Source: an uncultured Prochlorococcus sp. (lineage in GTDB: Bacteria > Cyanobacteriota > Cyanobacteriia > PCC-6307 > Cyanobiaceae). Taken from it: a stretch of 64,000 nucleotides of DNA. The first letter of the stretch is position 1, and the number at the start of each line of letters is the position of its first letter. Position numbers and translations under genes: made by a program. This document shows positions 46,845-57,861 of this stretch, in pieces. The notes beneath the pieces were generated by a model, which saw only the letters and a list, made by a program, of their open reading frames with translations, was not told where the DNA came from and searched no databases. The stretch covers positions 32,238 to 96,237 of the forward strand of contig CABZFV010000005.1 in NCBI GenBank assembly GCA_902525075.1, read 5' to 3'.

Positions 46845-47579
46845 TCATGAGGCACGAATCACACCCCTTTCAACTTGTGCTGGAACAATTTCTAAGCAAT
46901 CAAGTTCAGAACAACATCTAAAATCATCCTCATAATCTCCGAGACTTGTCAATCTTTTGCCATGGGTTGCTGTTTTTAAACATTTCAAAATATCATTTTT
47001 CCAAAAATCCCAAAGTGCCAAAGCAGCTTGTAATTCGTCATTAAGAATATTAATTTCGAAATTACAGTTCTGTTTTAGGTATGAGGCCAAAGCACCAGCA
47101 GCTAATGAATCCTCAAGTGAATAGGACCCTTCCCAACCACTCCCAACTATTAAGACATTTTCACTTTTTAATGAAATGATTTTTTCGGCAACTGCTTTCC
47201 TATTTGGGAGACCCATAGCAAATAAATGCTTAGCATTTTGAACTTTTTGCAATGATTTAGTCCCATTAGTTGTACTCATAAATAGTCTTTTACCATTAAC
47301 AACTTTTTTTGTAACTGATAAAGGAGAATTTCCTAAATCAAAGCCCTCAATCTTCTTTCCGCCTCTCTCTCCAAGCATTAATCTCTTTTCAGCTTGCCAC
47401 TTAATTGCAGATTCTTTTAATAAGTCTAAATCTGCAAAAACTTGTATCGAATCAGCTCCATTTTTTAAAGCCCATGAAATTGTGGTTGTAGCTCTTAAAA
47501 CATCAATGACCACAGCAATATCTGGACTTATTTCTGGAACGTCCTTTGCAACGTGATAATAAGTAAGATTAATAATCAA
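46845..47579 (-). CDS. comB: 2-phosphosulfolactate phosphatase family protein
   Basis: 244 residues. The ComB family start VVIDVLRATTTISWALKNGA is clear, with GERGGKKIEGFDLGNSPL and STTNGTKSL as further conserved blocks. In methanogens ComB acts in coenzyme M synthesis. Cyanobacteria lack that pathway, so the true substrate here is unknown, though a sulfolactate or related phosphate is plausible. It is divergent from aroA. Confidence 0.88.
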   Translation of the reverse strand: MIINLTYYHVAKDVPEISPDIAVVIDVLRATTTISWALKNGADSIQVFADLDLLKESAIKWQAEKRLMLGERGGKKIEGFDLGNSPLSVTKKVVNGKRLFMSTTNGTKSLQKVQNAKHLFAMGLPNRKAVAEKIISLKSENVLIVGSGWEGSYSLEDSLAAGALASYLKQNCNFEINILNDELQAALALWDFWKNDILKCLKTATHGKRLTSLGDYEDDFRCCSELDCLEIVPAQVERGVIRAS

Positions 47580-47701
47580 ATCCTTTTTTCTGATTTTATT
47601 ATAGAAAACAGTTACTTAATTTGATTATTTTTTTTTAAAAACAAACTTATTGATAATATATATCTAATTAGTTTTTACAGAAATCTTATCAAGTATTTAA
47701 T

Positions 47702-49018
47702 TTGAAAATGAATAATATCCGCACAATAAAAGGTGGAATTAATTTAAAAGGAAAAGTAAAAGTACCTGGAGATAAATCTATTTCTCATAGAGCTTTAATA
47801 ATAGGTAGTATTGCTTATGGTGAGACTACTATCGAAGGTTTTTTACATTCTGAAGATCCACTTTCAACTGCTGATTGTCTTAGAAAATTAGGTGTCAACA
47901 TACCAGAAATTAAAAAAAATGAGCCTTTTACGATTTCAGGATTGGGTCTTGATGGATTAAAAGAACCCAAAGAAATTCTAAATTGTGGGAATTCGGGAAC
48001 GACCATGAGATTATTAATGGGGTTGCTTGCGGGTCAAGAAGGCAAGAATTTTATCTTAACAGGTGACATTTCTCTTAATGAAAGGCCAATGGGAAGAGTT
48101 GGCAAGCCATTATCGTTGATGGGTGGCAAAATTTTTGGTAGAGAAAAAGGAAACAAAGCTCCAATCTCAATTGATGGGAATAAACTAAAAGGATGTGTTA
48201 TTGGAACCCCTGTAGCGAGCGCTCAAGTAAAATCTGCAATCTTATTGGCAGGCCTCAAAGCTTCTGGAACCACTTCTGTTATTGAACCAGCATCTTCAAG
48301 AGATCATACTGAAAGAATGTTAAAAGCATTTGGAGCAGACATCAGCATCAGAGGAGAATTAGGAAGGAATGTAGTTATTAAGTCAGGGGGCAACTTAATA
48401 GGCCAGAGAATATTGATTCCTGGAGACATAAGCTCTGCTTCTTTTTGGATGATTGCTGCATCTATTGTTCCAAATTCTGAGGTTTTAATTCAGAATGTCG
48501 GTTTAAATCCCACTAGAACAGGGATTTTAAATATAATGGATTCAATGGGATGCAATTATAAGATTTTAGATAAATCAACTATTGCAGGTGAACCTATTGG
48601 ATCTATCAAAGTAAAGACTTCAAATAATTTAAGATCATTCACTATTGAGGGCGATATTCTCCCAAAACTTATAGATGAAATTCCTATCCTTACTGTGGCT
48701 GCCTGTTTTTGCAATGGAGTTTCTGAAATTAAGGATGCACAAGAATTAAGAGTTAAGGAGACAGATCGATTAAAAGTCATGGCACGACAGTTACAAAAAT
48801 TTGGTGCTGAAATAACAGAAAAAGAGGATGGGTTAATTATTAATGGGCAATCAAAATTCCATTCTGCGGAGGTAGACAGTGAGACAGATCATCGAGTAGC
48901 AATGAGTCTTGCTATTGCTTCACTTCTTGCCAAAGGTACTTCAAAAATCATGAGGGCCGATGCAGCAAGCGTCTCTTATCCCACTTTTTGGGAAGAGCTG
49001 GCCAAACTAACTAACTAG
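47702..49018 (+). CDS. aroA: 3-phosphoshikimate 1-carboxyvinyltransferase (EPSP synthase)
   Basis: 438 residues. Shikimate pathway enzyme joining phosphoenolpyruvate to shikimate-3-phosphate, for aromatic amino acids and quinones. Motifs: [37 protein letters not shown], and [14 protein letters not shown] second in-frame ATG is two codons after the first, and I use the outer TTG/ATG region start. The next gene begins 12 bases after the stop. Confidence 0.97.
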   Translation: MKMNNIRTIKGGINLKGKVKVPGDKSISHRALIIGSIAYGETTIEGFLHSEDPLSTADCLRKLGVNIPEIKKNEPFTISGLGLDGLKEPKEILNCGNSGTTMRLLMGLLAGQEGKNFILTGDISLNERPMGRVGKPLSLMGGKIFGREKGNKAPISIDGNKLKGCVIGTPVASAQVKSAILLAGLKASGTTSVIEPASSRDHTERMLKAFGADISIRGELGRNVVIKSGGNLIGQRILIPGDISSASFWMIAASIVPNSEVLIQNVGLNPTRTGILNIMDSMGCNYKILDKSTIAGEPIGSIKVKTSNNLRSFTIEGDILPKLIDEIPILTVAACFCNGVSEIKDAQELRVKETDRLKVMARQLQKFGAEITEKEDGLIINGQSKFHSAEVDSETDHRVAMSLAIASLLAKGTSKIMRADAASVSYPTFWEELAKLTN

Positions 49019-49030
49019 GCTAAAGAGTTT

Positions 49031-49936
49031 TTGTCTGAATTAATAGAAGTTTTAACTAAAGATGGTAGTTACTCTTTAAGAAGTCTGTTTTTTCATGAGA
49101 ACTTTCATAGTTTAGTGGGCGCATTGGAGGAAACAAAGTTAAAATTTACCGCTACTTCTAATTTGCAAAGATTTAAGGGTAAATCTCTTAATGTTTTAGA
49201 TATATGTTTTGGATTAGGATACAATTCCGCTTCTTTATTAAATGAATTAATTAAACAAAAATCTTATTTAAATTTGTATGCATTGGAGATTGATAAAAAC
49301 CCTCTTGAATATTCGCTTAGAAATGAATCTTTCCTCAAATTGTGGGCTCCGAAAGTCAAAAAAATATTTGAATCACTTTATCTAAAAGATTACTTTGAGG
49401 ATCAATTTTTTAAATGCTGTGTTTTATGGGGTGATGCTAGAGAAAAAATCAACATTATTCCTTCATCTGTTAAATTCGATCTGATTTATTTAGATGGTTT
49501 TTCTCCTCAAAAATGCCCGCAAGTATGGACAATTGAATTTTTATCTAAAGTCACAGAAAAACTTAATTCTCAGGGTTATTTAATAACTTATTCTTCTTCA
49601 GCGGCAGTAAGAAAAACTTTAAGAAATCTTGGATTAGAAATTTTTACTATTAAGCCAAGTTTTAAAAACAGAGCTTTTTGGAGTCAGGGAACTGTTGCTA
49701 TAGCAAAATTTGATAAAAACAAATTCAACCCCAATTTAAATTTTGAGAAGTTATCTTTCATGGAAGAGGAACATCTCCTAACTAAGGCGAGTATCCCTTA
49801 TAGAGATCAAAATTTAAACTCAAGTAAAGACTATATTATTGAGCAAAGATTAAAGGAGCAATTATTATCAAATTTAGTACCTACAAAAAAATGGAGAGAA
49901 AAGTGGGGAATGACGAAGTTAGCCTTCAAGAGTTAG
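49031..49936 (+). CDS. MnmC-like SAM-dependent methyltransferase (DUF752)
   Basis: 301 residues from a TTG start. The SAM-binding motif is VLDICFGLGYNSASLLNEL, followed by LYALEIDKNPLEYS. The catalytic-type motif is DLIYLDGFSPQKCPQVWT with the DGFSPxxxPxxW pattern of the MnmC methyltransferase domain. That domain makes the final methyl transfer to 5-aminomethyl-2-thiouridine in tRNA. The FAD oxidase half of two-domain MnmC is absent. Assigning tRNA modification is inferred from the domain. Confidence 0.82.
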   Translation: MSELIEVLTKDGSYSLRSLFFHENFHSLVGALEETKLKFTATSNLQRFKGKSLNVLDICFGLGYNSASLLNELIKQKSYLNLYALEIDKNPLEYSLRNESFLKLWAPKVKKIFESLYLKDYFEDQFFKCCVLWGDAREKINIIPSSVKFDLIYLDGFSPQKCPQVWTIEFLSKVTEKLNSQGYLITYSSSAAVRKTLRNLGLEIFTIKPSFKNRAFWSQGTVAIAKFDKNKFNPNLNFEKLSFMEEEHLLTKASIPYRDQNLNSSKDYIIEQRLKEQLLSNLVPTKKWREKWGMTKLAFKS

Positions 49937-49960
49937 ATTTATAGATATATTCAAAAAAAT

Positions 49961-51319
49961 ATGTTAAGTGTTGCAATATTAGCTGCCGGAAAGGGCACTA
50001 GAATGGAAAGCTCAATACCAAAAGTTTTACATAAAATTTCTGGGAAAAGTCTTTTGCAAAGAGTAATTGATACCTGCATTAAATTAAATCCTGATCAAAT
50101 TTTCGTAATTACAGGACACAAATCAAAAGAAGTACAAAAGTCAATACCAGAAAATAAAAAAATCAAATTTGTCATTCAAGATCCTCAATTGGGGACTGGT
50201 CATGCTATTCAAGTACTTTGTAAAGAAGTAAAAAAACATGATGGAAAACTTTTGATACTTAACGGCGATGTGCCACTCATTAGGCCTAATACTCTAAAAA
50301 ATCTTTTATATTTACACGATTCAAAAAATGCTGATGTTTCTTTAATTACTACAAAAAAAACAAATCCCCATGGATATGGCAGAGTTTTTTTAAATGGGGA
50401 TTTTATAGAGAGAATTGTTGAAGAAAAAGATTGCAATAATTTAGAAAGAGAAAATCGATTAATAAATGCAGGTATTTACTGTTTTAAATGGGGTAACTTG
50501 TCAGAAATAATTAATTCCTTGCAAAGCAATAATAATCAAAAAGAAATTTACTTAACAGATACAGTATCTTTGTTAAAAAATTCCTTAAGCCTCGAGGTAG
50601 AGGATAATGGAGAGCTTCAAGGAATTAATAACAGAATTCAACTATCAGAATGTGAGGAAAGTATTCAGAATTTAATTAAAGAAAAGCATATGCTTAATGG
50701 TGTAACTTTTATAAATAAAGCAAGTTGTTCAATTAGTGAAGAAGCTGAAATTGGTAAGGATGTAATTATTGAGGCTAATACACATATAAGGGGAAATACC
50801 AAAATAAATAGTCATTGCATTATCGGACCAAACACTTTTATTGAGAATTCTGAAGTGGGATTAAGTTGTGAAATTTCAAACTCTACTGTGTATGCCTCTC
50901 AGATAATGGATTATATAAAAATTGGCCCTTACAGTCATATAAGACCTAATTCCAAAATATCTTCTTATAGCAAAATAGGTAATTTTGTTGAAATCAAAAA
51001 TAGTAAATTAGAGGAAGAATCAAAAGTAAACCATTTAAGTTACATTGGCGATTCTATTATTGGAAGATCTACAAATATTGGAGCAGGTACTATTACTGCA
51101 AATTTTGATGGTCAGAAAAAACATCAAACTAAAATTGGTAAAAATTCCAGTATTGGTGCAAATACAGTTTTTGTAGCGCCAATAAATCTTGGGGAATCAG
51201 TTACAACAGGAGCAGGATCAGTGATTACAAAAGACTCCAAAGATAATTCATTAGCAATCTCAAGAACTGAGCAAGTAAATATAGAAAATTGGGAAAGAAA
51301 GAAATCCTTATCTAATTGA
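49961..51319 (+). CDS. glmU: Bifunctional GlmU (GlcNAc-1-P uridyltransferase / GlcN-1-P acetyltransferase)
   Basis: 452 residues. The N-terminal pyrophosphorylase domain starts [21 protein letters not shown] and has [10 protein letters not shown]. The C-terminal left-handed beta-helix with hexapeptide repeats (about 245-440) includes the acetyltransferase region [21 protein letters not shown]. It makes UDP-GlcNAc for peptidoglycan and lipopolysaccharide. The stop overlaps the murF stop by 8 bases on the other strand. Confidence 0.97.
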   Translation: MLSVAILAAGKGTRMESSIPKVLHKISGKSLLQRVIDTCIKLNPDQIFVITGHKSKEVQKSIPENKKIKFVIQDPQLGTGHAIQVLCKEVKKHDGKLLILNGDVPLIRPNTLKNLLYLHDSKNADVSLITTKKTNPHGYGRVFLNGDFIERIVEEKDCNNLERENRLINAGIYCFKWGNLSEIINSLQSNNNQKEIYLTDTVSLLKNSLSLEVEDNGELQGINNRIQLSECEESIQNLIKEKHMLNGVTFINKASCSISEEAEIGKDVIIEANTHIRGNTKINSHCIIGPNTFIENSEVGLSCEISNSTVYASQIMDYIKIGPYSHIRPNSKISSYSKIGNFVEIKNSKLEEESKVNHLSYIGDSIIGRSTNIGAGTITANFDGQKKHQTKIGKNSSIGANTVFVAPINLGESVTTGAGSVITKDSKDNSLAISRTEQVNIENWERKKSLSN

Positions 51320-52685
51320 TTAATTCAATAATTTTTTCAAGTTGCCAAAATCTGCTCCCCTTTATAAGAATAGAATCACCTTTTTTTGTAGATTTATTTA
51401 TCTCTTTAGGTACATCTTTGATATTATTTAAAACTAAAAATTTTTTCTTATCTTTTAAGTAATTAGTATAAATTTTTTCATTTTTTTTATCGCAAATAAA
51501 TAAACACTTTTCTATGTCTGAATTATTTATTAATTTGAATATTTCTTTATGATATTTTTCGGATTCTTCTCCTAATTCTTGCATACTTCCAAATATGAAA
51601 AATTTATTTCTGGGTTTTTCAAGCAGATTTTTAATACATGCTTTTACTGACTCTGGAGAAGCATTATATGATTCATCATATATTGTTGTTTTTACTGATT
51701 TAAGAATTTTATTCCTTCCACCTAAAATTGCAAATTCAAATTTATTAAAACGTGCAAAATCAATGCCTAGCTCTTTGGCAACTGCATAAGCAAATAAGAA
51801 ATTCGAAGCATTGTGCAATCCCTCAAATGAAATTTCAAAGATGTTATCTTCAATTAATATTGTTCTATTCGAGGGATTATAAAATCCTTGCAAATTATCA
51901 TTTTTCTTGAAACTCTCCTTTTGATTTTCTATATTTAATAGTTTCACTTTTATAACTCTTCCTTTCCAAAATTCTTTTAAAGTTTTTTCTAGGAATGAAT
52001 CATTTGCTGGAATAATTACTACTCCTTTGGGATTTAAGAACCTACTAATTTCACACTTCGCATAAGTAATATTTTTTTTTGAACCTAATAATCCAATATG
52101 AGCTGTGCCAATGTTAGTAATAACTGCAATATCGGGTTCACTATATTTAGATAAATTCTCGATCTGTCCAAGACCTCTCATACCCATCTCAAGAACTAAA
52201 GCTTTATCTTCTATGTCCGTAGCAAGAATAGTAAGACCAACTCCAATCTCATTATTGAAATTGGCATGAGATAATTTAATTCTTCCAAGTTTATTTAAAA
52301 CTCCACCAATCATTTCTTTTGTTGTAGTTTTACCCACTGAACCAGTTATTGCGATAATAGGGATATTTAATTTTTTTCTTTTTAGCAATGCTAATTTTTG
52401 AAATGCCACTAATGTGTCATTTACGACCCAATAAGGAAAATTGCAAGGAAGTAATCTCTGCATCCCTTTTTTAATTACTACTGATTTAACTCCTTTATCT
52501 AAAACGTCTTGCAGAAAATTATGTCCATCAAAATTTTTACCCTTTATAGCTATAAAAAGATCATTTTTTAACAAGGTTCTACTATCAATACTTATATTTT
52601 TAAAATTTAAAAAATCTCTTTCACCCTCGCTTAGATTTTTAATATCCCCCAAAACATTGTTTAATTCTGATAATGAGAATTCCAT
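51312..52685 (-). CDS. murF: UDP-MurNAc-tripeptide D-alanyl-D-alanine ligase
   Basis: 457 residues. It adds the D-Ala-D-Ala dipeptide in peptidoglycan synthesis. The ATP-binding motif is [36 protein letters not shown] and [10 protein letters not shown] are the MurF-specific blocks; [14 protein letters not shown] is the C-terminal family signature. Sequence is AT-driven but the motif order is complete. It lies 12 bases downstream of glgA on the same strand. Confidence 0.95.
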   Translation of the reverse strand: MEFSLSELNNVLGDIKNLSEGERDFLNFKNISIDSRTLLKNDLFIAIKGKNFDGHNFLQDVLDKGVKSVVIKKGMQRLLPCNFPYWVVNDTLVAFQKLALLKRKKLNIPIIAITGSVGKTTTKEMIGGVLNKLGRIKLSHANFNNEIGVGLTILATDIEDKALVLEMGMRGLGQIENLSKYSEPDIAVITNIGTAHIGLLGSKKNITYAKCEISRFLNPKGVVIIPANDSFLEKTLKEFWKGRVIKVKLLNIENQKESFKKNDNLQGFYNPSNRTILIEDNIFEISFEGLHNASNFLFAYAVAKELGIDFARFNKFEFAILGGRNKILKSVKTTIYDESYNASPESVKACIKNLLEKPRNKFFIFGSMQELGEESEKYHKEIFKLINNSDIEKCLFICDKKNEKIYTNYLKDKKKFLVLNNIKDVPKEINKSTKKGDSILIKGSRFWQLEKIIELIN

Positions 52686-52697
52686 TAAAAAATTAAA

Positions 52698-54149
52698 TCA
52701 TACCTTTTTTAAAGATGGATCAGCAGATTGACCGTAAGAGAATTTTTCAACTTCAGCAAAATCTGGAGATGGTTCTTTTATTCCACAAACATCTTTGTAC
52801 ATAATTTCGTATTCGAGCGCGGATCTTTGCCAACTAAACTCTTGGCTCATTGCTCTTTTTTGCAATAATTCCCAACTATCTTTATGCCTAAAGGCCTCCC
52901 AAGACCTTACTAAAGATGTATAAAAATCTATAGGTTCAAAACGATCGAAGCAAAAACCAGTGCCACTATTATTTTCTGGATCATGAGGTAAAACTGTGTC
53001 AACTAAACCTCCTACTCGCCTTACTATTGGAATTGAACCATATCTCATGGCAAGTAGTTGACTAATACCACAAGGTTCAAATCTACTTGGCATTAAAAAT
53101 GCATCAGAGCCACCATATATAAGTCTTGATAAAGAATCATCATAGGTAAGAAATACTGAAAATCTTCCTGGGTAATCTAATGCAAGTTGCCATAATCCTG
53201 ACTCTAAATATCTATCTCCAGTGCCTAAAACAACTATTTGCGAATCTGTATATGCTAAAAGCCTTCTTGAAACTTGTAGAAGTAAGTCAACCCCTTTCTG
53301 ATCAACTAACCTACTGACCATACCTAAAAGATATTTTTTAGGATTAACTTCGAGACCCATTTCTCTCTGCAGAATTTTTTTATTTTCTAGCCTATTTTCT
53401 AAATTCTTAATACTAAATTTTGCAGGTAAAACTGGATCTTTTGCTGGATTCCATTCCTCAAGATCTATACCATTAAGAATTCCCCTTAATTTACCTGAAA
53501 TATAATTAAGTAATCCTTCAAGGCTTTCCCCGTATTCATGGGTTTTAATTTCATCTGCATAAGTAGGAGAAACAGCATTTACCCTATCTGCATACAACAT
53601 TGCCGCAGCCATTGTGTGGTCTCCATGCATATACCAAGGACACCAAGTCATTTTTTCAAGTTTCCATCTCCAAGGACCTTGGTATTTTAAATTATGAATT
53701 GTGAATACAGTACTAATTTCGGGGTCCTGATGCATCCACACAGGAATCATTCCAGTATGCCAATCATGGCAATGGAGAACTTGAGGTTTCCAACAATTCC
53801 AAGCAAATTCCGCAGTGGCACTAGCAAAAAAGGTAAAGCGCCAGTCCTCATTTTCGCCTCCGTATATTTGGTCAGAGTCAAATGTAGGATGACCCACTAG
53901 GTAAATTACATAATTATGAATGGGATGTTTTGCTTCATATACAGCGAAATCAGTGCCCATTGTATTTGCTCTAAAGATTGGCTCATTCGACACCTCTAAA
54001 AGACTCCACAATTTTCCATATCCTGGAATTATTACTCTTACATCGTGACCAAGTTTTACCAAAGATGGAGGTAACGAACCAACCACATCTCCCATACCTC
54101 CAACTTTGATCATTGGAGCACATTCAGCAGCTGCAAGAAGAATTCTCAT
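52698..54149 (-). CDS. glgA: Glycogen synthase
   Basis: 483 residues. A GT5 enzyme extending glycogen from ADP-glucose. The start [27 protein letters not shown] contains the KxGG ADP-glucose-binding motif. [14 protein letters not shown] and the C-terminal [32 protein letters not shown] (E-x7-E nucleotide-sugar region) are intact. It serves carbon storage in the day-night cycle. It precedes murF on the same strand. Confidence 0.97.
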   Translation of the reverse strand: MRILLAAAECAPMIKVGGMGDVVGSLPPSLVKLGHDVRVIIPGYGKLWSLLEVSNEPIFRANTMGTDFAVYEAKHPIHNYVIYLVGHPTFDSDQIYGGENEDWRFTFFASATAEFAWNCWKPQVLHCHDWHTGMIPVWMHQDPEISTVFTIHNLKYQGPWRWKLEKMTWCPWYMHGDHTMAAAMLYADRVNAVSPTYADEIKTHEYGESLEGLLNYISGKLRGILNGIDLEEWNPAKDPVLPAKFSIKNLENRLENKKILQREMGLEVNPKKYLLGMVSRLVDQKGVDLLLQVSRRLLAYTDSQIVVLGTGDRYLESGLWQLALDYPGRFSVFLTYDDSLSRLIYGGSDAFLMPSRFEPCGISQLLAMRYGSIPIVRRVGGLVDTVLPHDPENNSGTGFCFDRFEPIDFYTSLVRSWEAFRHKDSWELLQKRAMSQEFSWQRSALEYEIMYKDVCGIKEPSPDFAEVEKFSYGQSADPSLKKV

Positions 54150-54184
54150 TGATAATTATTTAAAAAGTTCTTTTGAAAAATAAA

Positions 54185-55042
54185 CTAGGGTGTCCACTTA
54201 TAGTCAGAAAAGTCTGGTGGACGCTTTTCAAGAAAGGCATCTCTACCTTCTTGAGCTTCTTCAGTCGCATAGAATAATTGAGTTGTGTATCCAGATAATT
54301 CTTGAATACCCGCAATCCCATCATTCTCCGCATTAAATGAAGCTTTGAGAATACGAATAGCAGTTGGACTATTTCGTAAAATCTCTCTTGCCCAGATTAC
54401 ACCCTCAGCTTCTAATTCTTCAATCTTTGTAATTGCATTTATCAAGCCCATCTTAAGAGCTTCCTTGGAATTATATTTTCTACATAAAAACCAAATTTCT
54501 TTTGCTTTTCTTTGACCAACAAGTCTAGCCAAATAACTAGATCCAAAACCCGCATCAAAACTACCAACTCGTGGACCTGTTTGACCAAATATTGCATTTT
54601 CAGAAGCGATACTAAGATCACAAATTAAATGAAGTACTTGGCCACCTCCAATTGCAAAACCAGGAACTAGGGCAATTACCACTTTAGGCAAACTTCTTAT
54701 TAATCTTTGAAGTTCAAGTACATTTAATCTTTCCTTCCCTTGATCATTTTTATATCCATTTTCACCTCTTACACTCTGATCACCTCCAGAGCAAAAAGAA
54801 TAAATACCTTTTTTGTCAGGTCCGGCCCCTGTAAAGAGAACTACGCCAATAGTTTCATCATTTCTTACGATATTAAATGCGTTAATGAGTTCATCTACAG
54901 TTTGAGGCCTAAATGCATTTCTTTTTTCAGGCCGATTAATTGCAATTCTCGCAATTCCCTCATCTGATTTGTGAAATAATATATCTTCATAAGATTTGCA
55001 TTCTGACCAATTTAAAGTTGTTTTACCGGGTAATACTTGCAT
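54185..55042 (-). CDS. menB: 1,4-dihydroxy-2-naphthoyl-CoA synthase
   Basis: 285 residues, crotonase fold. It closes the naphthoquinone ring in phylloquinone (vitamin K1) synthesis, the photosystem I electron carrier. Marks: [33 protein letters not shown] (oxyanion region), [19 protein letters not shown] and [21 protein letters not shown]. The last of these, VGSFDAG, is the MenB-specific block. It is directly downstream of menD on the same strand. Confidence 0.96.
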   Translation of the reverse strand: MQVLPGKTTLNWSECKSYEDILFHKSDEGIARIAINRPEKRNAFRPQTVDELINAFNIVRNDETIGVVLFTGAGPDKKGIYSFCSGGDQSVRGENGYKNDQGKERLNVLELQRLIRSLPKVVIALVPGFAIGGGQVLHLICDLSIASENAIFGQTGPRVGSFDAGFGSSYLARLVGQRKAKEIWFLCRKYNSKEALKMGLINAITKIEELEAEGVIWAREILRNSPTAIRILKASFNAENDGIAGIQELSGYTTQLFYATEEAQEGRDAFLEKRPPDFSDYKWTP

Positions 55043-55077
55043 GAAACCAAATTATTCAAAAATAGAAAATGATAAAT

Positions 55078-55599
55078 TTAACTGCCAATTATTTTTTCTA
55101 GCAGAGCATTTTTTTCATAAATTTCATTTTCTGGATCAATATCAACTTTAATTATTACAGATTTCTTGATAGAAATGCTCCAATCGAATGCCTCTCTTAA
55201 TTTTTTAAAATTTGCCACACTTCTAAAGTTTACTTGATAGCCTTCTGCGAGTTTTGACCAGTTTATTTTTTTTGGCATAAGAAAAAGTTTTTTTAATTCA
55301 TCTTCTTTTAAATTTTCTTTATAAATACGGTTAAATATATTTCCGCCATAATTATTTATCAAAAGAATTGTTAAATTCATGTCGATTGAATTTTCAATCA
55401 GCCAACCATTTATATCATGGATAAAAGCCAAATCTCCAGTCACAAGAAGTAGAGGATTTTTAATTCTAGAAATACCTAATGCAAGAGATAAAGTACCGTC
55501 TATGCCGGAAGCTCCTCTAAAGCTGAAACAATTTCTTGTCAAAGTACCATTCTCTGAAAATGTAAGCCAATCTCTAATCGGGCTACTCGCGGAGAGCAT
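55078..55599 (-). CDS. menD: MenD C-terminal part (separate frame from the N-terminal part)
   Basis: 173 residues that match the C-terminal third of MenD, including the thiamine-diphosphate block [28 protein letters not shown] (GDLxFxHD). The frame is open for 28 more codons upstream of this ATG, back to GAG at 55683, where it meets the N-terminal ORF's frame at a slippery heptamer. Read across a -1 shift, the two parts give about 587 residues, a normal MenD length. As a separate protein it would lack the N-terminal half. See the entry for the N-terminal part. Confidence 0.85.
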   Translation of the reverse strand: MLSASSPIRDWLTFSENGTLTRNCFSFRGASGIDGTLSLALGISRIKNPLLLVTGDLAFIHDINGWLIENSIDMNLTILLINNYGGNIFNRIYKENLKEDELKKLFLMPKKINWSKLAEGYQVNFRSVANFKKLREAFDWSISIKKSVIIKVDIDPENEIYEKNALLEKIIGS

Positions 55600-55631
55600 T
55601 ATAGGATTTTCAGCTGGCCAAAGTTTTGGAA

Positions 55632-56840
55632 CTAGATTGGCAATCTTATACTCAGTAATTTGATTATCTTGAGTAATTTGCTCTTTAAAATTTTTTTAAT
55701 CTGCTCGCCTTCTTCTATTAAATCTAGGGCCATCGGAGTAAGAGACTTTTTGTTTTTTTCGTTAATTGATAATTCTTCTAACAATAGAGTGGTAAAATTT
55801 GATAGCCCAAAATCATATTCAAATGATTTTTTTATAGGATCCAATTTTCTAAAGTTTTTTTCTTTTATAAGAATTTGTATCCCTTCGAAGGTTGTTAAAA
55901 ATTTCTCCAAATCAATTGAGGATGACATAGGGCCAAGCCTCAAAAGTTGATGACAATTTAATGAATTTTTATTTTTTCTTAAGACTAATTCCCAATTAAC
56001 AACTAAACCTCTCAAATCAGAACAAACCCCGGAAACAGGATCAGCAAATACTGGCCAACCAGTAATTTCTTGTAATTGCTTTAAAGATTTATTGAAAGAA
56101 GTTAAATCATTTATGGAACCTTGATAGGGACCTACCAAAATAATGCCAGATTTATCTAAATTTAAACTTTTTGAAATTTCTAAGAATTTATTTTTATCAG
56201 ACTTTATTTCAACCTCCTGAAATATGTATTTTTTCTTTAAATAAATTCTCTCAAAAACTTCTAAAACATTTTTTTTATTCAAAAATGAAATAGCTAAAGG
56301 CTTATCAATAGGAATATTTAAATGAATAGGACCCGGGAAGCTTGATATTTGTTTCTCAGTATTTTGAACTAAATTTAAGATTTCATTTTCTTGTGTTTCA
56401 TGAAGTCCATTTAGATTTGTACTTAAAACTCTTCTGCAGACTGAACTCAAAAAATTTTCTTGATTTACTGTTTGATTAGCGCCACACTCTTTTAATCTTA
56501 AGGGTCTATCAGCAGTAAGAAATATAATACCTTTACAAGATCGGTCTGCCTCAACTGCTGCTGGCAATAAGTTACTTACGGCAGTCCCAGAAGTGGTAAT
56601 TACTAAAGAAAGATTACCCGATGCAGCGGAAATTCCAAGAGAGTGGAATCCCGCAGATCTCTCATCTATTGAATTAAAAATATTTACCAGTCCTAATTTA
56701 TTTAATTCTCCAGCAGCTATTGCTAAAGGCGCTGATCTACTACCAGGGCATAGTATTAGATTTTGAACTCCTATTTTTATAAGAAGATTCAAAAGTTGTA
56801 AACCTCTAAGAAAATTTTTGCATTCAATAGATGATGTCAT
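55632..56840 (-). CDS. menD: SEPHCHC synthase MenD, N-terminal part; gene continues in the -1 frame
   Basis: 402 residues as read. It covers the N-terminal and middle domains of MenD, the thiamine-diphosphate enzyme that joins isochorismate and 2-oxoglutarate for phylloquinone. [33 protein letters not shown] with the catalytic Glu, and [17 protein letters not shown] are present. True homology ends around residue 385; the last 17 residues are out of frame. One missing base near 55683-55697, or a -1 ribosomal shift at TTTAAAG (55689-55683), rejoins it with the C-terminal part. Either a frameshift mutation, sequencing error, or programmed frameshift. Confidence 0.88.
   Translation of the reverse strand: MTSSIECKNFLRGLQLLNLLIKIGVQNLILCPGSRSAPLAIAAGELNKLGLVNIFNSIDERSAGFHSLGISAASGNLSLVITTSGTAVSNLLPAAVEADRSCKGIIFLTADRPLRLKECGANQTVNQENFLSSVCRRVLSTNLNGLHETQENEILNLVQNTEKQISSFPGPIHLNIPIDKPLAISFLNKKNVLEVFERIYLKKKYIFQEVEIKSDKNKFLEISKSLNLDKSGIILVGPYQGSINDLTSFNKSLKQLQEITGWPVFADPVSGVCSDLRGLVVNWELVLRKNKNSLNCHQLLRLGPMSSSIDLEKFLTTFEGIQILIKEKNFRKLDPIKKSFEYDFGLSNFTTLLLEELSINEKNKKSLTPMALDLIEEGEQIKKILKSKLLKIIKLLSIRLPI
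55683..55697 (-). other. Slippery heptamer T TTA AAG at the menD frame junction
   Basis: In the menD frame the codons TTA (55688-55686) and AAG (55685-55683) are preceded by T (55689). A simultaneous -1 slip re-pairs them as TTT and AAA, and the next codon GAG is in the frame of the C-terminal part, which stays open to 55078. An A7 run (T7 at 55691-55697 on the plus strand) lies just upstream. Seven bases after the heptamer a weak 6-bp stem TACTCA/TGAGTA can form. Confidence 0.6.
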
Positions 56841-56889
56841 AATTTATATAAATGCTTTGGAATTTCCTTATAACTGAATTAAATAAAAC

Positions 56890-57462
56890 ATGTCTAAAAC
56901 ACAAGAAAAAAGAAATTCAATACTAAAGGATTTAAAAAATCTTTTAATCTGGATATCTGTTGCTTTAATTATACGATGGCAGGTTATAGAGCCAAGATGG
57001 ATCCCATCCGGTTCAATGCTTCCAACTCTTCAAATACAAGATAAAATTCTTGTTGAGAAAGTAACACCCAAAATCACATCCAAATCAAATCTTTCAAAAT
57101 TAAAAAATAAAATAGTTGTTTTTAACGTTCCTGAACAATTAATTAATGCTGGTTATGAAGCAGATACTGCACTAATAAAAAGAGTAATTGGAATACCTGG
57201 AGACAAGGTAGAAGTTAGAGACGGTAACCTTTACTTAAATGATATAGCTCAAAAAAATTACGTTTTTGACAAAAACATTAATTATTCTATTGGGCCTTTT
57301 ATTGTCCCAGAAGAGTCATTATGGGTGATGGGAGATAATAGAAATAATAGTATGGACTCACATATTTGGGGATTTTTACCCTATGAAAAGGTTATTGGTA
57401 AGGCTATTTTTAGATATTGGCCATTTAATAAAATTGGACCTATTCGGTTCCCTGCCCCTTAA
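56890..57462 (+). CDS. lepB: Signal peptidase I
   Basis: 190 residues. It removes signal peptides from exported proteins at the plasma or thylakoid membrane. One N-terminal membrane helix (about 17-34) is followed by the catalytic Ser in RWIPSGSMLPTLQI, the Lys in LIKRVIGIPGDKVEV, and GDNRNNSMDSHIWG. All catalytic elements are present in normal spacing. It is divergent from menD with a 49-base gap. Confidence 0.96.
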   Translation: MSKTQEKRNSILKDLKNLLIWISVALIIRWQVIEPRWIPSGSMLPTLQIQDKILVEKVTPKITSKSNLSKLKNKIVVFNVPEQLINAGYEADTALIKRVIGIPGDKVEVRDGNLYLNDIAQKNYVFDKNINYSIGPFIVPEESLWVMGDNRNNSMDSHIWGFLPYEKVIGKAIFRYWPFNKIGPIRFPAP

Positions 57463-57520
57463 TAATTTAGATTAATGGGTACATGATGTTGTAGGGTTTT
57501 TATATCTTGAAGTTGTAGAA

Positions 57521-57856
57521 ATGTTTAATCCAGAATTTCTTGCTACTGAAAATAATGATCCAAATGATGAGAATGACTTAATCCAATATTTACAAAAACA
57601 ATCTCCTGAAGTTTTGCAAAGAGTAGCAAAATCAGCTAGTGAAGATATTCAAGAAATTATTAGACATAATGTTCAAGGTCTTCTTGGAATGCTTCCTTCA
57701 GATCAATTTGATGTAAAAATAACATCTTCAAAAGACAACATTGCTAATTTATTATCTTCTGCAATGATGACGGGATATTTTTTAAGACAAATGGAGCATA
57801 GAAAAGAGCTGGAACAAACTCTTAAAAATGATGAAAACATGTCTATTGAAGAATAA
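57521..57856 (+). CDS. DUF760 family protein
   Basis: 111 residues. LIQYLQKQSPEVLQRVAKSASEDIQEIIRHNVQGLLGMLP and the later LLSSAMMTGYFLRQMEHRKELE fit the cyanobacterial and plant DUF760 pattern. It is soluble and mostly helical. Function unknown. It is 58 bases after lepB and converges with the DUF4336 gene. Confidence 0.82.
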   Translation: MFNPEFLATENNDPNDENDLIQYLQKQSPEVLQRVAKSASEDIQEIIRHNVQGLLGMLPSDQFDVKITSSKDNIANLLSSAMMTGYFLRQMEHRKELEQTLKNDENMSIEE

Positions 57857-57861
57857 TAGTT

